A DNA stretch of 64,000 bases from Isoetes taiwanensis (Eukaryota; Streptophyta; Lycopodiopsida; Isoetales; Isoetaceae): the NCBI GenBank assembly GCA_021234155.1, contig JAJEKV010000078.1, forward strand, positions 248,001-312,000, written 5' to 3'. Both the position numbers and the translations under genes were made by a program. Positions 35,510 to 47,179 of this stretch are shown here, piece after piece. The notes beneath the pieces were generated by a model, which was not told the DNA's origin, made no database searches, and saw only the letters and a program-made list of their open reading frames with translations. Each line of letters opens with the position of its first letter. Within the stretch, counting starts at the first letter, position 1.

Positions 35510-35720
35510 CAGAGATTATCGTGGATAATCTTTAGGAGATTATCGTGATAATCTTACGCTACCCGGTTCTATGATTATGCAGAAGTTCTATGATATAATC
35601 ATTTTTGATCCAACTGACTAGGGCCGGTCGATTAAGTGATAAATTCGCGAGACATGTGGTTTAAAGACCAAGAACCTATAAAACCCAAGCTCGTGAGAAC
35701 CTCGTAGCAAAAGCAATGGA
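35510..35720 (+). promoter_or_regulatory. Candidate promoter (copy 1)
   Basis: Contains two near-palindromic AGATTATCGTxGATAATCT blocks, a doubled TTCTATGATxATxx phrase and, about 130 bases on, CCTATAAAACCC followed by an ATG at about 35,717. The better preserved version is at 57,835-58,050. Confidence 0.35.
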
Positions 35721-36584
35721 GCAGCGATGAGTCTGACGAGATCTTGCATCATTTCTAAGCGCATAGCCGGGGCGGCGAGTTGAACCAGGCGTGGTGCCGC
35801 AGCTTTCAGGGATCTGCGAGATCGCGAGTGTCAAGCCTTCCCACCAAATCGACCATGCTAAAAGATCCAGGAATCGAAATCAATCCCGGGTGGGGGTTCC
35901 TATGGCCTTTGCCAATCTCGCCGAGTCTCTTGGGGCGTTTCAAAGCGCTGAAGTCGACAAAACCTGGGAAAACTTCCCATAGCAAGCAATCAAACCGGTA
36001 GCCTCAAATCCCAACTATAGCAAATGTACCATGGCTTGCGTGATCAATCCGCCATAGCTTGCCGCATCGCTGAACTCTTGAATAGGAAACCATGTGCTCG
36101 AGGCACCGCAGCGGCACAACAAAAAAAAACCTTGCTCATCTTTGGAATCCAAACATGCCACCATCAGCGTTTATTGTATTTGCATGAATACCATGAAAAA
36201 CCTTTAAAATCTTATGTAATAAATGTAGGATCTGGAATTTAGACCACATTATTGCCCCCCAATAAAAAATGGGGATTCAGAATTCTTAGACATGAAACTA
36301 ATTAAAAAGAAGGGAATCACGAAATCTTGGGAAATTTTAGGTCTCCATGGGTTATGGATTTAAGAGGCCCATGTAATGGCCTCTTCTGAGCCTTGCGTGC
36401 ACATCAAACGAAAAAAAGCGAGGGGCTTCAAAATTTACTCTAAAATGACTTGTTTTTCAAGTTGAAAACCAATCATCTACTTTCTATCTTCACTTCCTGA
36501 TGGCTTGGTTGCTAGAGAAGATTTCTTTGGAAACTCGAGAAAAAGAAAGAATGGGGGAAATTTGAAGCCCTTAATTTTTGTAAG

Positions 36585-36715
36585 GAAAGGAATTTAAAAT
36601 TTGAAAAATTTGGGGGAGAAATTTTTTGGCGTACAGAAGGGGCGGCACGCTCGTGGACCACCTTTCGCTGTGATTTACAAAATTTCACTACCTAAATTTT
36701 CAAATTCCTTAAATA
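36585..36715. repeat. Inverted repeat with A/T-rich arms (copy 1, loop scrambled)
   Basis: The arms AAATTTGAAAAATTT/GAAATTTTTTGGC and their complements flank a GC-rich centre that differs greatly from copy 2 (58,925-59,090), where the hairpin is almost complete. Confidence 0.6.
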
Positions 36716-37716
36716 CCTCTTCCTATAATGGGGAGTATAGGGGGACACAATTACACCCATCTGATTGTAAAATCAACCATGGGACATAATCTCTGAGATG
36801 GGCCGATGCTCAGATGACATCATATATAGACACATTTTAGGGCCTATAATAATCTGATATCACTTTCCCTAGACATCACATAAACACACTAGTCCTAAGA
36901 CAGCCTTAAGTTTGATGCTGCATAGAGTGCATAAAATGTAAGGTAATTGAGGCAAGATCAAAAATCATGTTATTGTTGTGTCCCTCGTTCTCGTTCTCGT
37001 CCTCCTCCACCAATCTTCAAGTCCTTCGTCAAGTCATAGAATTCCAAAGCATGACTATGCCTTACACATTCAATAAAAAGACTATGTCCTACATGTAATG
37101 AATTATTCTTGTCTTTAAGCCTCGAGGTAGGTGCCTAATAAGGACTGCGTACTAACCTATCTTCGAAATTGACATTTTGTAGGCACCACCTTACAAGTTG
37201 TAAAGGTATAGGACCAAAAAAAAAAAAATCATAATGTACGTGACTACACTTTGGGAGGTTCAACAAGCTACTATTTGGGAACTTCAAAGGGTAGAGGTGC
37301 TTCCATAGATTTAGTAGCACTTTTCTTAGAATTTATTATAACTATGGGTTATTAATTAAGGTACTTTCTAATCCTTAACTATTTCACAAAATTTCCTATT
37401 TCTTTTTGGCCGAACATTTGGTCATTTTCCGCCATTTTCTTTCAGAAAAGCTTTCTTTTGAGAGCGATTTCTTGTTCAATTTTCTTTGAAGGTGTGGTTC
37501 ATGAACAATTTGAGCTCAAATTACTAGAAGATTTCTTTTGACTATGTTATTTCTACCACTTAGACTATAACAATCTAATTTATGGCTAATTTAAAAACAT
37601 TTCTCCACATTTGGCGGTTCAAGACCGGAATTCTCATTCCATTCCTTAGCTAGGCGGTTAATCTACCTATTCAGGGGATATGGTCGATTGCTAGCTCTTG
37701 GTCAACCAATAACATT
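36716..37716. other. Possible leader and internal region of LTR element, no coding seen (copy 1)
   Basis: Lies inside the LTR element as judged from the primer site at its right edge, yet has no gag or pol frame on the minus strand. A short A-run at about 37,217-37,229 and several T-rich stretches are the only notable features. Confidence 0.35.
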
Positions 37717-37728
37717 TCTCGATACCAT
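37717..37728 (-). other. tRNA-Met primer-binding site of LTR element (copy 1)
   Basis: The minus strand reads ATGGTATCGAG directly next to the LTR end. The plant initiator tRNA-Met site is TGGTATCAGAG, so one A of a CAG is missing. In copy 2 the same site reads TGGTATTAGAG. Confidence 0.6.
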
Positions 37729-39284
37729 TGTGGCGCTCCCTACAAAATATACTCTACGCTCCAACACTCCAGAGTAGGAAATCCCCATCCAAATCCTTTG
37801 ATCGCATACGGGCCCTCATCCCTGCACCTGTGGTATCCCCTAAGGAAGGAAGGGGACACGAAGGTGTCTTGCACTTTCCCCCTATGGGTTCCTATCACGT
37901 TTTTAAGCATAAACAACGCCGAACTTAGCACAATAACAATACATCAAAACCGCCTCGAAGGGTAGCACATCCATACATACAATAGAAGTAAACACATGCC
38001 ATAAAACATGAGAGCTCCTACCCAAGGACTCATGGGGTGGTAGACGCAAGGGGCCTCAAGTTAGAGCGCACGGTAGTAATAATGGCTGGCCGGGCTATAG
38101 ACAATGGCTAGGGTTGACCACTCCATCCGCCCCCCGTGTGCATACTTTGCGGATGGGCTGGATCGAGCTCCGTATGGCTCTAGCCTTTAGATATGCAATC
38201 TCATGGCATCACCCATAGAGACTACTGGGTTTGCATCTCCCATTAACTGTCGAGTGTGAAGGGTTCCATCTCCCTTCAGGGATCTAGAGGTTCCACTTGG
38301 AATTTGCAGAATCGTATGCACATTACGATTTTTTCCCCGACTTAACCTCCCAAAACAAGAGTCGTCAGCCGCCCCCTGGCTCTTGAGAGCGTGGTGGCAC
38401 CATTGCCCCTTGGGAGGTAATCAGGACTCCATGCCCGCCCACTTAAGTGACCGCCATAAGCCTCAGCTATGGGGTCCCCGATCCACGCCGCCAGGGACCC
38501 TCCTCCGCCTCGCCTAGCCCCGCTATGTAGTGCCGAGTCATACCATAGTTCCCATAGCCCAGGGTGGGCTCTATGCCTGCACAGCCGCAATAAGGGAAAC
38601 TAAAGGATCTAACTAGGAGCATCACTAAGTAATGGCTACTAGGTCTCTAACCCCCTTCCCAATACAAGAGGAGCAAACATGATCAATCAACATCACATAT
38701 CCACATAGCATGATAATAATGAGAAGAACATCTAAACCTAATCATGCACATCTAACTTACGCTAGGGTTCATTGATTAGGGTTCAAGATCTAGACCGAGG
38801 GTTCTAGGAAGGCTTTTACTAGAGACACTAAATGCTAACTCATTCAAGGCCCCTAACTTCTAGATGATCTACAAAGAACTCTAATCCAAATACCGCTTCC
38901 CAGGAACTCCCTCCTACTCCCATGTCTCCATGATCTTCAAGGTAGTTGGAAGTAGCTCCCACTCCTATTGACGCCACATGCTCGGGTATGTGCTAGGTTA
39001 TACAACAACCGAAACGGAGTTTGGTGAGAAGGTTCCCAAGAGTGTTGGAGCCGTGAAAGAGGTCTAGGGTTAGGGTTTAGGCTTTTATAGGTTAGGGTTT
39101 AGCATGTTATGCCACATGGCTCCAATAGGGTGGTTCCCGTGGCGGGTGCCCAATAGGTTAAGGCCCACGTGGAAAATGGTCTTAACCTAAGGTTGGCTAA
39201 GTTATATGAATAACTTAGTCATGCCCTCTAGTGCCACAATCTATGGTATAGTTTGCTAGTTTTTGAAAGGGTATGTTGTAAACA
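37729..39284 (-). mobile_element. LTR of a retrotransposon, minus orientation (copy 1)
   Basis: Starts with TGTGGCGCTCCC (TGTGACACTCCC in copy 2) and ends ...TAAACA, giving the TG...CA ends of an LTR of about 1,556 bases. The primer site adjoins the left end, so this is the 5' LTR of an element pointing left. On the minus strand a CCTATAAAAGCC TATA box is flanked by AAACCCTAA motifs (about 39,065-39,105). No second LTR is found. Confidence 0.65.
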
Positions 39285-39560
39285 TAAGGTTTTAATGGAT
39301 ATGGGGTGTATTGTATAAAAAAGCGCATGCATGGGGGTAAGAGAATCTTTTGGCATTCAAAGAATGGTTAGGTTTGTAGGGCAATCTATATTCGGAGGTC
39401 GGGCGCTATCTTTGGCATTGAGGCTTTCCGCCCGCATCGTGGGAGTGGATAAGATGGGGGAAGCCACCAATATTTGCGTGTATAAATCGGGAGGTTGGAG
39501 GCTTCACCAAAGTTAGCTTAATTCGCTATGTTCTTTGTTGTTCTGCTTGTTTGGTTTTCC

Positions 39561-41372
39561 ATGAGGAGGGATGCTAGAAGAGCGGTAGGGCAAAGCAGAA
39601 TGGGCAGCCGAGTCCTCTTCCGCGTGTCCGGCTGTGGAGGTATGCGTGAGATGGCCGAGGGGATGAAGGCATAGGCCTCATAGATGTCGAATGTTACCCC
39701 GGGTGTGGCGGTGCAAGGATGCACCCCCAGAGTTCTATGACATGCTGATTAAGTTCTGTGAGGAGGATTGTGTGTCAGGTGCTGTTGCAGCGGAGAGGGG
39801 GAGTGACCTAGATCACCGCAGATTTCCAAGTGTGTGTTTAGGGTAGCTCAAGTCCCTGAGAGTAGTCAATTTGGCCATGAAGCGCAGGGTTTGGGTGGGG
39901 AGCTAAGAAGCCCTGTAGGGGTTGTCCTTGTTTGCAAGGCATTAAGGAATACTAAGCTCCATTGTTTTGAGGGGCTAATAGGGTATTGCATGAAGGATAT
40001 GGGGAAGCCCCACTTCAAGCCGCGACACAAAGAATGTTTTCGAGCCAATTGAGATGGGAAGGACCTCAGACTTGCTCTATGGTGCGGGGACATTAAGCAT
40101 GTGGTAGTTCTCGATAAATGTAAAACCCGCTGGGAAGGGCTTCTTCATTTTGTAAACTATCATGGTGGAAGGCATCCGAAGCCTCTAGCCTTGTATACAT
40201 AAATCATTAGATGCTTGAACCGGAAATTTGTATTGTCTACTAGTCGGATCCTTCCTTCTAATAATCGCTTTATATCCGAAAGAGGTCAAGGTCACCCGCA
40301 CCTCACAATCAATCCCCTTGAGTGGCGCTTTTGCTGCCGATGTTAGATGTGTGTCGCATGGGATCCCTACTGGGATGGAGCCTATTCAAATGGATTGGGA
40401 AGGGTAGGAAAAGATACCGATGAGGTCGCCACCGGAGACATGCATGAGAATTGTGTGGAAGGGGATGATGTCAATCTCGCACCCGAGGTCAAGTGGGGAC
40501 ATGCCCTGCACTCCACTTCATACCCTTGACACCACCAGAGATTACACAATGGCAATTGCGACTTGTGGTTGTAGGGGTCCGAACTTCTCTGGTATATATG
40601 TCTTTGTTTGTTTTGATTTTGCATCTTTCTTTGCAGCTATTATGCCCGAATAGAGATGGATCAACGGTATGGAGCTGGAATGGGGGTTGCCGTTAGCACC
40701 AGTCCTGTTGCACCCCTGGGATGAGGCCAGCTGACATGCCATTAACATTGGAAAGTGATGAGGAGGTCCCATCTTCCTCCGCACTGGGCCGCCGCTTCCC
40801 GGCCAAGTGTGCATGATGTAATTCACAATGCTCGCACTCTCCCCGTTGTCTTCTCCCAAGCTGAGGTGTGTGTGGCTCGATGTTGTGGCAAGTGTTGTTA
40901 ACATTAACACTCGGGCGGAGTCTCGTGGTCGGTCATTAGATTGTTTAGGATGCAGCTTTGGGAGGCTCTTTGGCAAAAGATTGGAAGAGGCCGCCTCTCA
41001 CATGGAATGGGAAGAGGTGGAGGGTCATGAACGCCAAAGATATGGGCGCGATATGAACCTCGCCGCCAAGATGAGCTCTTCTTCCGAGGGAATTGGCGGG
41101 CGTATTGATGCTTTGGCCAGCGCCACAACGCTTGTGATGAACAACAACCAGAGAGTGTGATTTGCTTGATTTATTGTGTTCTTCTCGTGGTGGTCGAGAT
41201 GCATGAGAAAAGGAATAAAAATGGACGGCAGTCAGCCAAAAAGCTTGTCTTTGTTTGGAAAACCAGATTGCTTGTTTGGCTTCATGGCATTCAATGTGGA
41301 AAAAAAAAACTGAAAAAACTTAAAAACTCAAGGGAAAACATGGTGTGATTGCAGACCGCGATGTGGGAATAG
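39561..41372 (+). pseudogene. Replitron-like HUH transposase, decayed copy (copy 1)
   Basis: Matches the copy 2 gene throughout. The initiation region MRRDARRA is kept, and the tyrosine motif YCMKD is intact at 39,984-39,998. The HUH motif codons (about 39,820) are scrambled, reading ATCACCGCAGATTTCC. Frame breaks occur about every 100-200 bases, nearly all at places where copy 2 has CAG or CTG. The C-terminal part (40,828-41,160) is open and ends ...MNNNQRV, which helps define the natural end of the protein. Whether this is real decay or read error cannot be settled from the sequence alone. Confidence 0.75.
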
Positions 41373-41440
41373 CCCCCTCTTTTAAGGGTAAGAGATTGAG
41401 TTGAGGCAAGACCGCTGCAGGGGGTTCAATCCCCCACCAG
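41373..41440 (+). repeat. tRNA-like 3' sequence after the transposase (copy 1)
   Basis: GGGGG-TTCAATC-CCCCA resembles a tRNA T-arm. The equivalent place in copy 2 (63,825-63,885) has a better version with an acceptor-like stem. Confidence 0.35.
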
Positions 41441-41563
41441 GTCCTCATTCCAGCCCAATTGTGCTTCAGCCTTCTTTGCTTGTCGCCAACGTCCGCCTCG
41501 TGTATGGTGCCACGTATTACGAAGCTTTTTTTCACTCTTTCTCTATTTTAAGAGCCATGGCTA

Positions 41564-41966
41564 TTTTTGTCTTCTAATTTGGGGCCCATGCGTAAATCCG
41601 GCCGCAAGGATGGTATGCTCCACTGTGTTGTGTTCTTTCATTCATTTTGTATGGGCCTGGTGGATAAGGGCTAATTCGTGATGTCTTGCCTCCTTGCCCT
41701 CTTCGCTCCTAACTCACCACAAGTTGGGTACGAATCAATGAAAGAAACTTAGGCAACTGCATGACAAGACCTCCAAGTTAAAGAAATGATGGGGAAATGG
41801 ATTGGTAGGGGGTTCAAATCCTCCGCTTGGTTGTCTTTACTCTTGCGGTGTGATCAGCAAGGTCAAACCTGGGATGTGGCGCCAGTGTTGCGTGGAAGTT
41901 TGTGGGACAAGCCTCATTGAAGGCTTTTTAGAAGTTTCATCCGCCCGCTTCCAAAGAGGGGTACCG
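41564..41966. other. No gene; SINE-like B box at about 41,808-41,826
   Basis: GGGGG-TTCAAAT-CCTCC forms a T-arm-like stem-loop. An A box could not be identified, so this is only suggestive of a tRNA-derived SINE. Confidence 0.25.
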
Positions 41967-42665
41967 CTATGTTGAGGTCAAAATGACATTGAAATTTTGG
42001 CAATGGATGTCAACTGCCCTTGAAAATAGAGCCACATCGCTGTTTTGACCCCATTCCGCAATGACATGTACGCATGGGATCGCACTAGAGGGCATATCCC
42101 TGAGAATATTCCCCATTCTTAATGGGCGGAAATTTAGAGCATTTCTATACAAGGCTATGGAGATAGACTTGTGTTGTAGTGACTTCGACCTGGAAATATA
42201 CGTATTTATGGCATATATTTCCTAGAACGCCATATACCCTTCTTAGCCCGCTTTTTCCTTTGAATAATTGTATGTCCTTAATTTCAAATTTCCCAAAATC
42301 ACAAAGTCCCTCGGTCCGCTACCGGATTGAGCTCTGGTCCTAGTGGAATGAAGAAACGAAAGACCATGCCTCCCGATAAGCTCTCAATTTTGATTCGATT
42401 TGTCTACCTGTTATGACGATATTTTAGCCCTATAGCATTTACGGCAGAGACACTCGTCATTACTGATAGAACTCCATTCTTCGTCCTTGAAGGATTGGAG
42501 ACAGAGCTGCTGGAAACCCATGCGATTGCCCGGTAGTATGTCAAGTAACATCTTGTGGGAAAGAAAAAGAGCTTTTTCTCGCGTAGGATAAAAGAAGTTC
42601 CGGCGACAAGTATAAGAAGGTCGATATGGTCCTCTCTGTTGCTGTGCCACATCCAAGATTGTCAC
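41967..42665 (-). pseudogene. Coding-like fragments, unrecognised
   Basis: Two minus-strand frames look protein-like: 42,665-42,411 contains LSHKMLLDILPGNRMGFQQL and DECLCRKCYRAK, and 42,152-41,967 contains FRPLRMGNILRDMPSSAIPC. They are separated by stops. Family not recognised; possibly a degraded transposon protein. Confidence 0.25.
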
Positions 42666-43005
42666 ACCAGAAAATTGTCACCGCAATTATTCTTCTACAT
42701 CGATGAGCAAGCCCTGGGATTCACCTCTCAATATAGGTATATATGCCATGTATGCCGTTCTTTGCTGCCAAAACCCATTGTATACGACACGGGCCCATAT
42801 GAAAACCCTTTGTATAATTACTACATTAGCAAAAACCCATGTTATATAATTACTTGCCCAAGATACTTTTTACTTGATATCCCTTTCCATACATATACTA
42901 TATCTCTATTATTTTATATTTATACAAGTTTATTATTATTTAGGGCCTACACATTTGGAGAAGGTTGACAAAATGTGAGAAATACCCCCACAAAATACAC
43001 CCTGC
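42666..43005. other. No gene seen
   Basis: AT-rich, with CCCATxTATAxx phrases repeated at 42,775-42,850. No supported ORF. Confidence 0.4.
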
Positions 43006-43375
43006 AGGAAAGATTCTCTTAGATTCTTAAGATTCTATAGAGATTCTGGGATTTTCAAAAATTATCCCAAGATTCCTCTACATTTCTTAAGATTTGATGT
43101 ATATTCTCTTAGATTCCCTTGATTATTTGAAAATTCCTCAAGATTCTCTAGGATTCCATTAAGATTTCTAGATTATAAAAAGATTATCCCATTCCTCTAT
43201 ATTCTCCAAGATTCTTTGTAGATTCTCCTATACTTTGATTCCTCTAGACTCTCAAAGATTCTCTCGAGATTCCCAAGATTCTATGTAGCTTCTCTTAGAT
43301 TCTCTAAGATGTCATGAACATTTCCCTAGATTCTCCAAGATTCCTCGCTAACTTAAAAAGTTCCTCTATTTACCC
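43006..43375. repeat. Degenerate AAGATTCT repeat field
   Basis: About twenty-five copies of AGATTCT, AGATTCC or TTAGATTCT at irregular 10-20 base spacing. No ORF crosses it. Confidence 0.8.
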
Positions 43376-43469
43376 TTGCCCTCCAAGCCACATTGCTTAT
43401 TCTCGCTAGCAATTAAACAACCACCACTTCAAATTGTTACTAGGCCCGGTAACGCCGGGCACCATAACT

Positions 43470-43540
43470 AGTGTTATATGATTTCAATATTTATGGTTAT
43501 ATGGTTATATATATGGTTATGATGTTATATGGTTATATGG
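43470..43540. repeat. (GGTTATAT)n-like simple repeat
   Basis: Repeated TATGGTTATATGGTTATA phrases at the 5' edge of the methyltransferase fragment. Confidence 0.6.
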
Positions 43541-43544
43541 AGCC

Positions 43545-44400
43545 AAGCAAGCCAAACACAGGACATTGCCCTGGGCTCCAGTGGAGGAAGATGGATTGTT
43601 TATTGTTGAACCTGTGGAACGGGATGGTCTTTGTAGAGGGCATCATAACTGCAGTGGATCCATCTGATAGTGTGAATGATCAATGGCTGGGAGATGATCA
43701 TCTTGGTCTTGGCATTGGGAAGCTTCTTATCCAAGTTGATACAATCATGTCCTAGGGGAGCTCCAGTGACTGCATTGTGTGCTCTGGGTTGCTCGAGTCT
43801 TAAACTCAGTTAAGATGGCCAATTAGACATATTACACACAAGAATGGTGAGATATCAACGATTAAACTTTGTCTCATTTACTCATATGTAGTTTGAAGAT
43901 AAATGTGAGAGGATATGGTGCAGGGATTAGACTTGTTAATGTTTGGGAGATGTTCCACATTGGTTACCATAATATAGATTTGAAAAAAAACATTCTCCAT
44001 TATAACACTGCTAGAATGGACTTGAGCAACGTTTTTTATTGTCTAGTTATTTTACAAAACTTACAGATCCTGTGCATCGAGGAAGAGTTGTCAATCCATA
44101 TCAGAAGACTCAACGTTTAATCAACACCTTGATTGAAATGTTCTCTCAACCAGGAGATTGGATTGTTGATGCATTTTCTGGTTCTGGAACTACTACTACA
44201 TGTGCTTTGAGAAAAGGATGAAATTGTATTGCAAACAAGGACTCGTGGCAGATTTATTAGGTCGAGAATTAATTCTCAAGAAAGTATGCCGTGATGAGAA
44301 CCGTGAACTTGGTGCTAAGGATGTTGACGATAGTGAGTGCCAAGCCAACAAGTTCAAGTCCACCACCATTTACAAATAATACAAATGATTTTGCAGTGTT
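43545..44400 (+). pseudogene. Fragment of a beta-class N4/N6 DNA methyltransferase
   Basis: The frame at 44,039-44,221 reads DPVHRGRVVNPYQKTQRLIN, then QPGDWIVDAFSGSGTTTTCA. The D-x-F-x-GSGTT box (44,168-44,194) is the SAM-binding motif I of beta-class amino methyltransferases. It is preceded, as in that class, by a helix after a proline/lysine block. An in-frame TGA at 44,219 stands where family members have arginine (GRN), consistent with CGA-to-TGA deamination. Further stops follow. Upstream, 43,560-43,755 is open and coding-like (EGIITAVDPSDSVND, LGIGKLLIQV), but a motif IV (DPPY/SPPW) was not seen. It is probably a pseudogene of a plant or transposon-borne N4-cytosine or N6-adenine methyltransferase; which base is unclear. 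Confidence 0.6.
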
Positions 44401-44810
44401 TTATTGACTTGATTCTCCTTTGAAGATATGCAGTAAATTGGAAGAAATCAGAGAGCAAGAACCTAAGTCGATTTAATTAAAGTGGGTCACATGCCATTCC
44501 CACTTTTTTTTGGAACCCCCGGGGCTATTTTATACCTAAAAAAAGACGAGAGAAAATTATTCGACTCTATAACTATCCTAATTTGATAATTTCTATGTTA
44601 GGTTGGGTCCAAGCATACTATATCTTTCCCCGCTTTCTCGTGATCACGAAGTCGAGAACAACAAGAATACAACCTAATAAAGGAATTTCATTACACAGGT
44701 TGAAGTTGAAAAGAACTTTATTAATAAATTGAATAGTTACAACGATTTTACAATGGATGCATAGACCATGTTGGTCTTGTTGCCACTACAATTATATCAT
44801 CATGGTAGGT
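44401..44810. other. No gene seen
   Basis: AT-rich spacer between the methyltransferase fragment and the tandem duplication, with no supported ORF. Confidence 0.4.
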
Positions 44811-44814
44811 GGTC

Positions 44815-45530
44815 CACCCACGAAGAAGAACATGCAGGCTTCTTTCTTGCCATCTATAAGCTCGGGGCAACCCAAGAACGCGGAAATGCCTCTCGAGGAG
44901 GTGCCTCGTGAGCCACCCGCCGACCTGTCCAACCTACTTCTCCCCCTCCTCCTCGTGATCTTTTTCATCGATCGCCGTCGAATATGTGCTGCTCCCCAAC
45001 CTCCACAGATGTTATGCAATGCTTGCAAGATCCTTTTGAGCTTTCCCGAACTTGCAAAATGTCTTTTCCTCTCTTCCTCATCTCTTGAGGTCCCATAGCA
45101 TCTCGCCACCACAAGCAAGCTTATCCCAAAGCCCCCAGAAGAGTGTAGCCCTCGTGGGATCTGTGTGCAGCCACCTAGAACAAAGAGAGTCCATGATTAA
45201 CAATTACGGTGCCATTACTCATAACGAAAAAAAAGGATGCAGAATTCAAAATAGATTGGAGAGCATTCATTCCATATAGCTGCATCCAATCACACAAAGA
45301 AGCATGTAAATGGTCTCCTCACTGGGACAAACAGTTCCTTTCTCGATTCGCGAGTCGAGAAAGGCCCTGGAAACTCAATGTGCAAGTATTTTCATTAAAG
45401 AATATAGCTGCATCCAATTCCACAAAGAAGCATACAAATGGTCTCATCATTGGGACAAGTTCTCGACTCGCGAATCAAGAAAGGCCCTGGAAACTCAATG
45501 TACAAGTATGTTCATTACAGAATATAGTAC
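44815..45530. repeat. Tandem duplication unit A (with an internally doubled 3' part)
   Basis: Shares long blocks with 45,690-46,297, for example GAGGAGGTGCCT, CTTATCCCAAAGCCCC, GAGTGTAGCC and AGAGAGTCCATG. Within unit A, the last roughly 123 bases (45,283-45,405) are repeated at 45,406-45,528, including GAAAGGCCCTGGAAACTCAATG. Frames on both strands are open for about 100 codons but are not conserved between units. Confidence 0.75.
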
Positions 45531-45689
45531 AATTGTTGACATTTCTTTCAAAAATTCTCAGAACTTTGCTATCTGAAATTAGTGGTCACTGATCTTGATC
45601 ACCATAGTATTTTTGGTCCATAGCCCTCATGATCGCGCTGCTCTTCGGATCAACCTGCTTGAGGTTCAGATAGTTTCTAATCACATCGG

Positions 45690-46297
45690 CCACAAGAATG
45701 GAAAACAAGAAGAACGTACGGGGCTTCTTCTTGCTGTCTATAAGCTTCAGGGGCAACCTAAAGAACGTGAAATGCCTCACGAGGAGGTGCCTTGCAAGCC
45801 ACCCGCTAGCCTGTCCAACCCATTTCTCCACCCTCCTCTCGCATCTTTTCATCAATCGCCAGGACGAATATGCTCGTTCCCCAACCTCCGTGGATGTCAT
45901 GCAATATTTGCAAGATCCTTTGAGCTTTCTGGACTTATGAAATGTTCTTCCTCTCTTTCTCATATCTTGAAGTCCCATAGCGTCAAGAATCAATGCACGA
46001 CCAGCTTATCCCAAAGCCCCGTAAGAGTGTAGCCCGAGGGATCTCAGTACATGTGTCTGAAGCCACATAGAATAAAGAGAGTCCATGGTTAACAATTACG
46101 TGCCATTAGTCATGAGTAATGAAGAAAAGGATGCAGAATCCAAAAATAGATCGAGAGCATTCATTCCATATAAAAGATCCAATCACAACAAAAGAAGCAT
46201 ACAAACAAATTTCATCATTGGGATAATTAGTGCCTTTCTCGACTAGCGAAGTCTAGAAAGTCCCTAGAAAGTCAATATACAAGTATTTTCATTATAA
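45690..46297. repeat. Tandem duplication unit B
   Basis: Second, single-length copy of unit A, diverged by perhaps 15-20 percent. A 135-codon minus-strand frame (45,993-45,586) spans it but is disrupted in unit A, so it is not called as a gene. Confidence 0.7.
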
Positions 46298-46700
46298 CCA
46301 TCATTCAATTAAATTGGGATTATGTCTATTCCAAAATCGCTACCAAGATAAGCATTTTTTATTGACCATTATATTGAATTAACCACACTTTTGCATTGTG
46401 TTCATTTTGGCTAGGAAGATGCATTTTATGTTAAAATGCAAAGGCATTCAAATATTTGATGCAAATGACCCATATTATGACGTACGTTGGCAATAGAAAA
46501 AGCGCGTAAAATTGCTTATTAATTCAAGACATTCACTCGACTAATAAACGAAAATCTAAACATTGAAATTGTAATGCTTTTACGAATAAATAACGCAAGC
46601 AAGTTGCTACAAAACGTAGATTTTCGTGGTTCAAAACGCGCAGCAATTTACTTGGCATAAATAACGATTATAATAGAACATAAACTTAAAAACTAATCCG
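46298..46700. repeat. Dispersed repeat, copy 2 of the pair with 3.0 kb
   Basis: Begins ACCATCATTCAATTAAATTG with GGGATTATGT, as at 3,041. The CGCAAGCAAGT phrase recurs at about 46,592. Confidence 0.5.
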
Positions 46701-47160
46701 ATTCATCGCCGTCCGCCGCAGCGGTCCCGAGATCCCCGCCGATCATGAACAAACCATGCCCGATTCCATATAAGATGGATTACAACATCAAAGGATAGAA
46801 GCGGGCCCGGATTCATAGCAACGACATCGCCACCGAAGTTCTATTTCTATTCTGCACCTGCAGAGGTTCGCATGGTTCATCTGTGTAATAGAATGTGCCA
46901 TAATAACAAGCAGAAGGCGGAGACTCGGGGCCGATGGTTTGCCAATTTCATGCATACCTATTTATACACACCTAAATTATTGACTGTGATATACATACAA
47001 ATTATTGCAAGTATAGCAAACCATACACATAATATAAAAAACAACGTACGCATATGTAACCAATAATGCTGATATAAGAACACAATATATATTCAAACCT
47101 TTCGTAAAGTATATTTCATATTCAAAACTTTTGGAAAGTGTATTTCCTATATACATATAT
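46701..47160. other. No gene supported
   Basis: A short GC-rich patch (46,700-46,850), then AT-rich DNA. Only 60-codon frames. Confidence 0.4.
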
Positions 47161-47179
47161 ATCAAAAAGTTCCCTTTCT

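Larger units (their letters stand above)
28350..41563. repeat. Large duplication, copy 1 (at least 13.2 kb)
   Basis: Co-linear with 50,629-64,000 over its whole length, in direct orientation. Homology starts at TAAGTCTAATAAACTACACA in both copies. Left of this point the sequences differ completely. The transposase gene continues leftwards here but is cut in copy 2. The right-hand limit is unknown because copy 2 runs off the window. Most differences are short indels or scrambles at CAG/CTG sites, with few ordinary substitutions. Confidence 0.95.
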
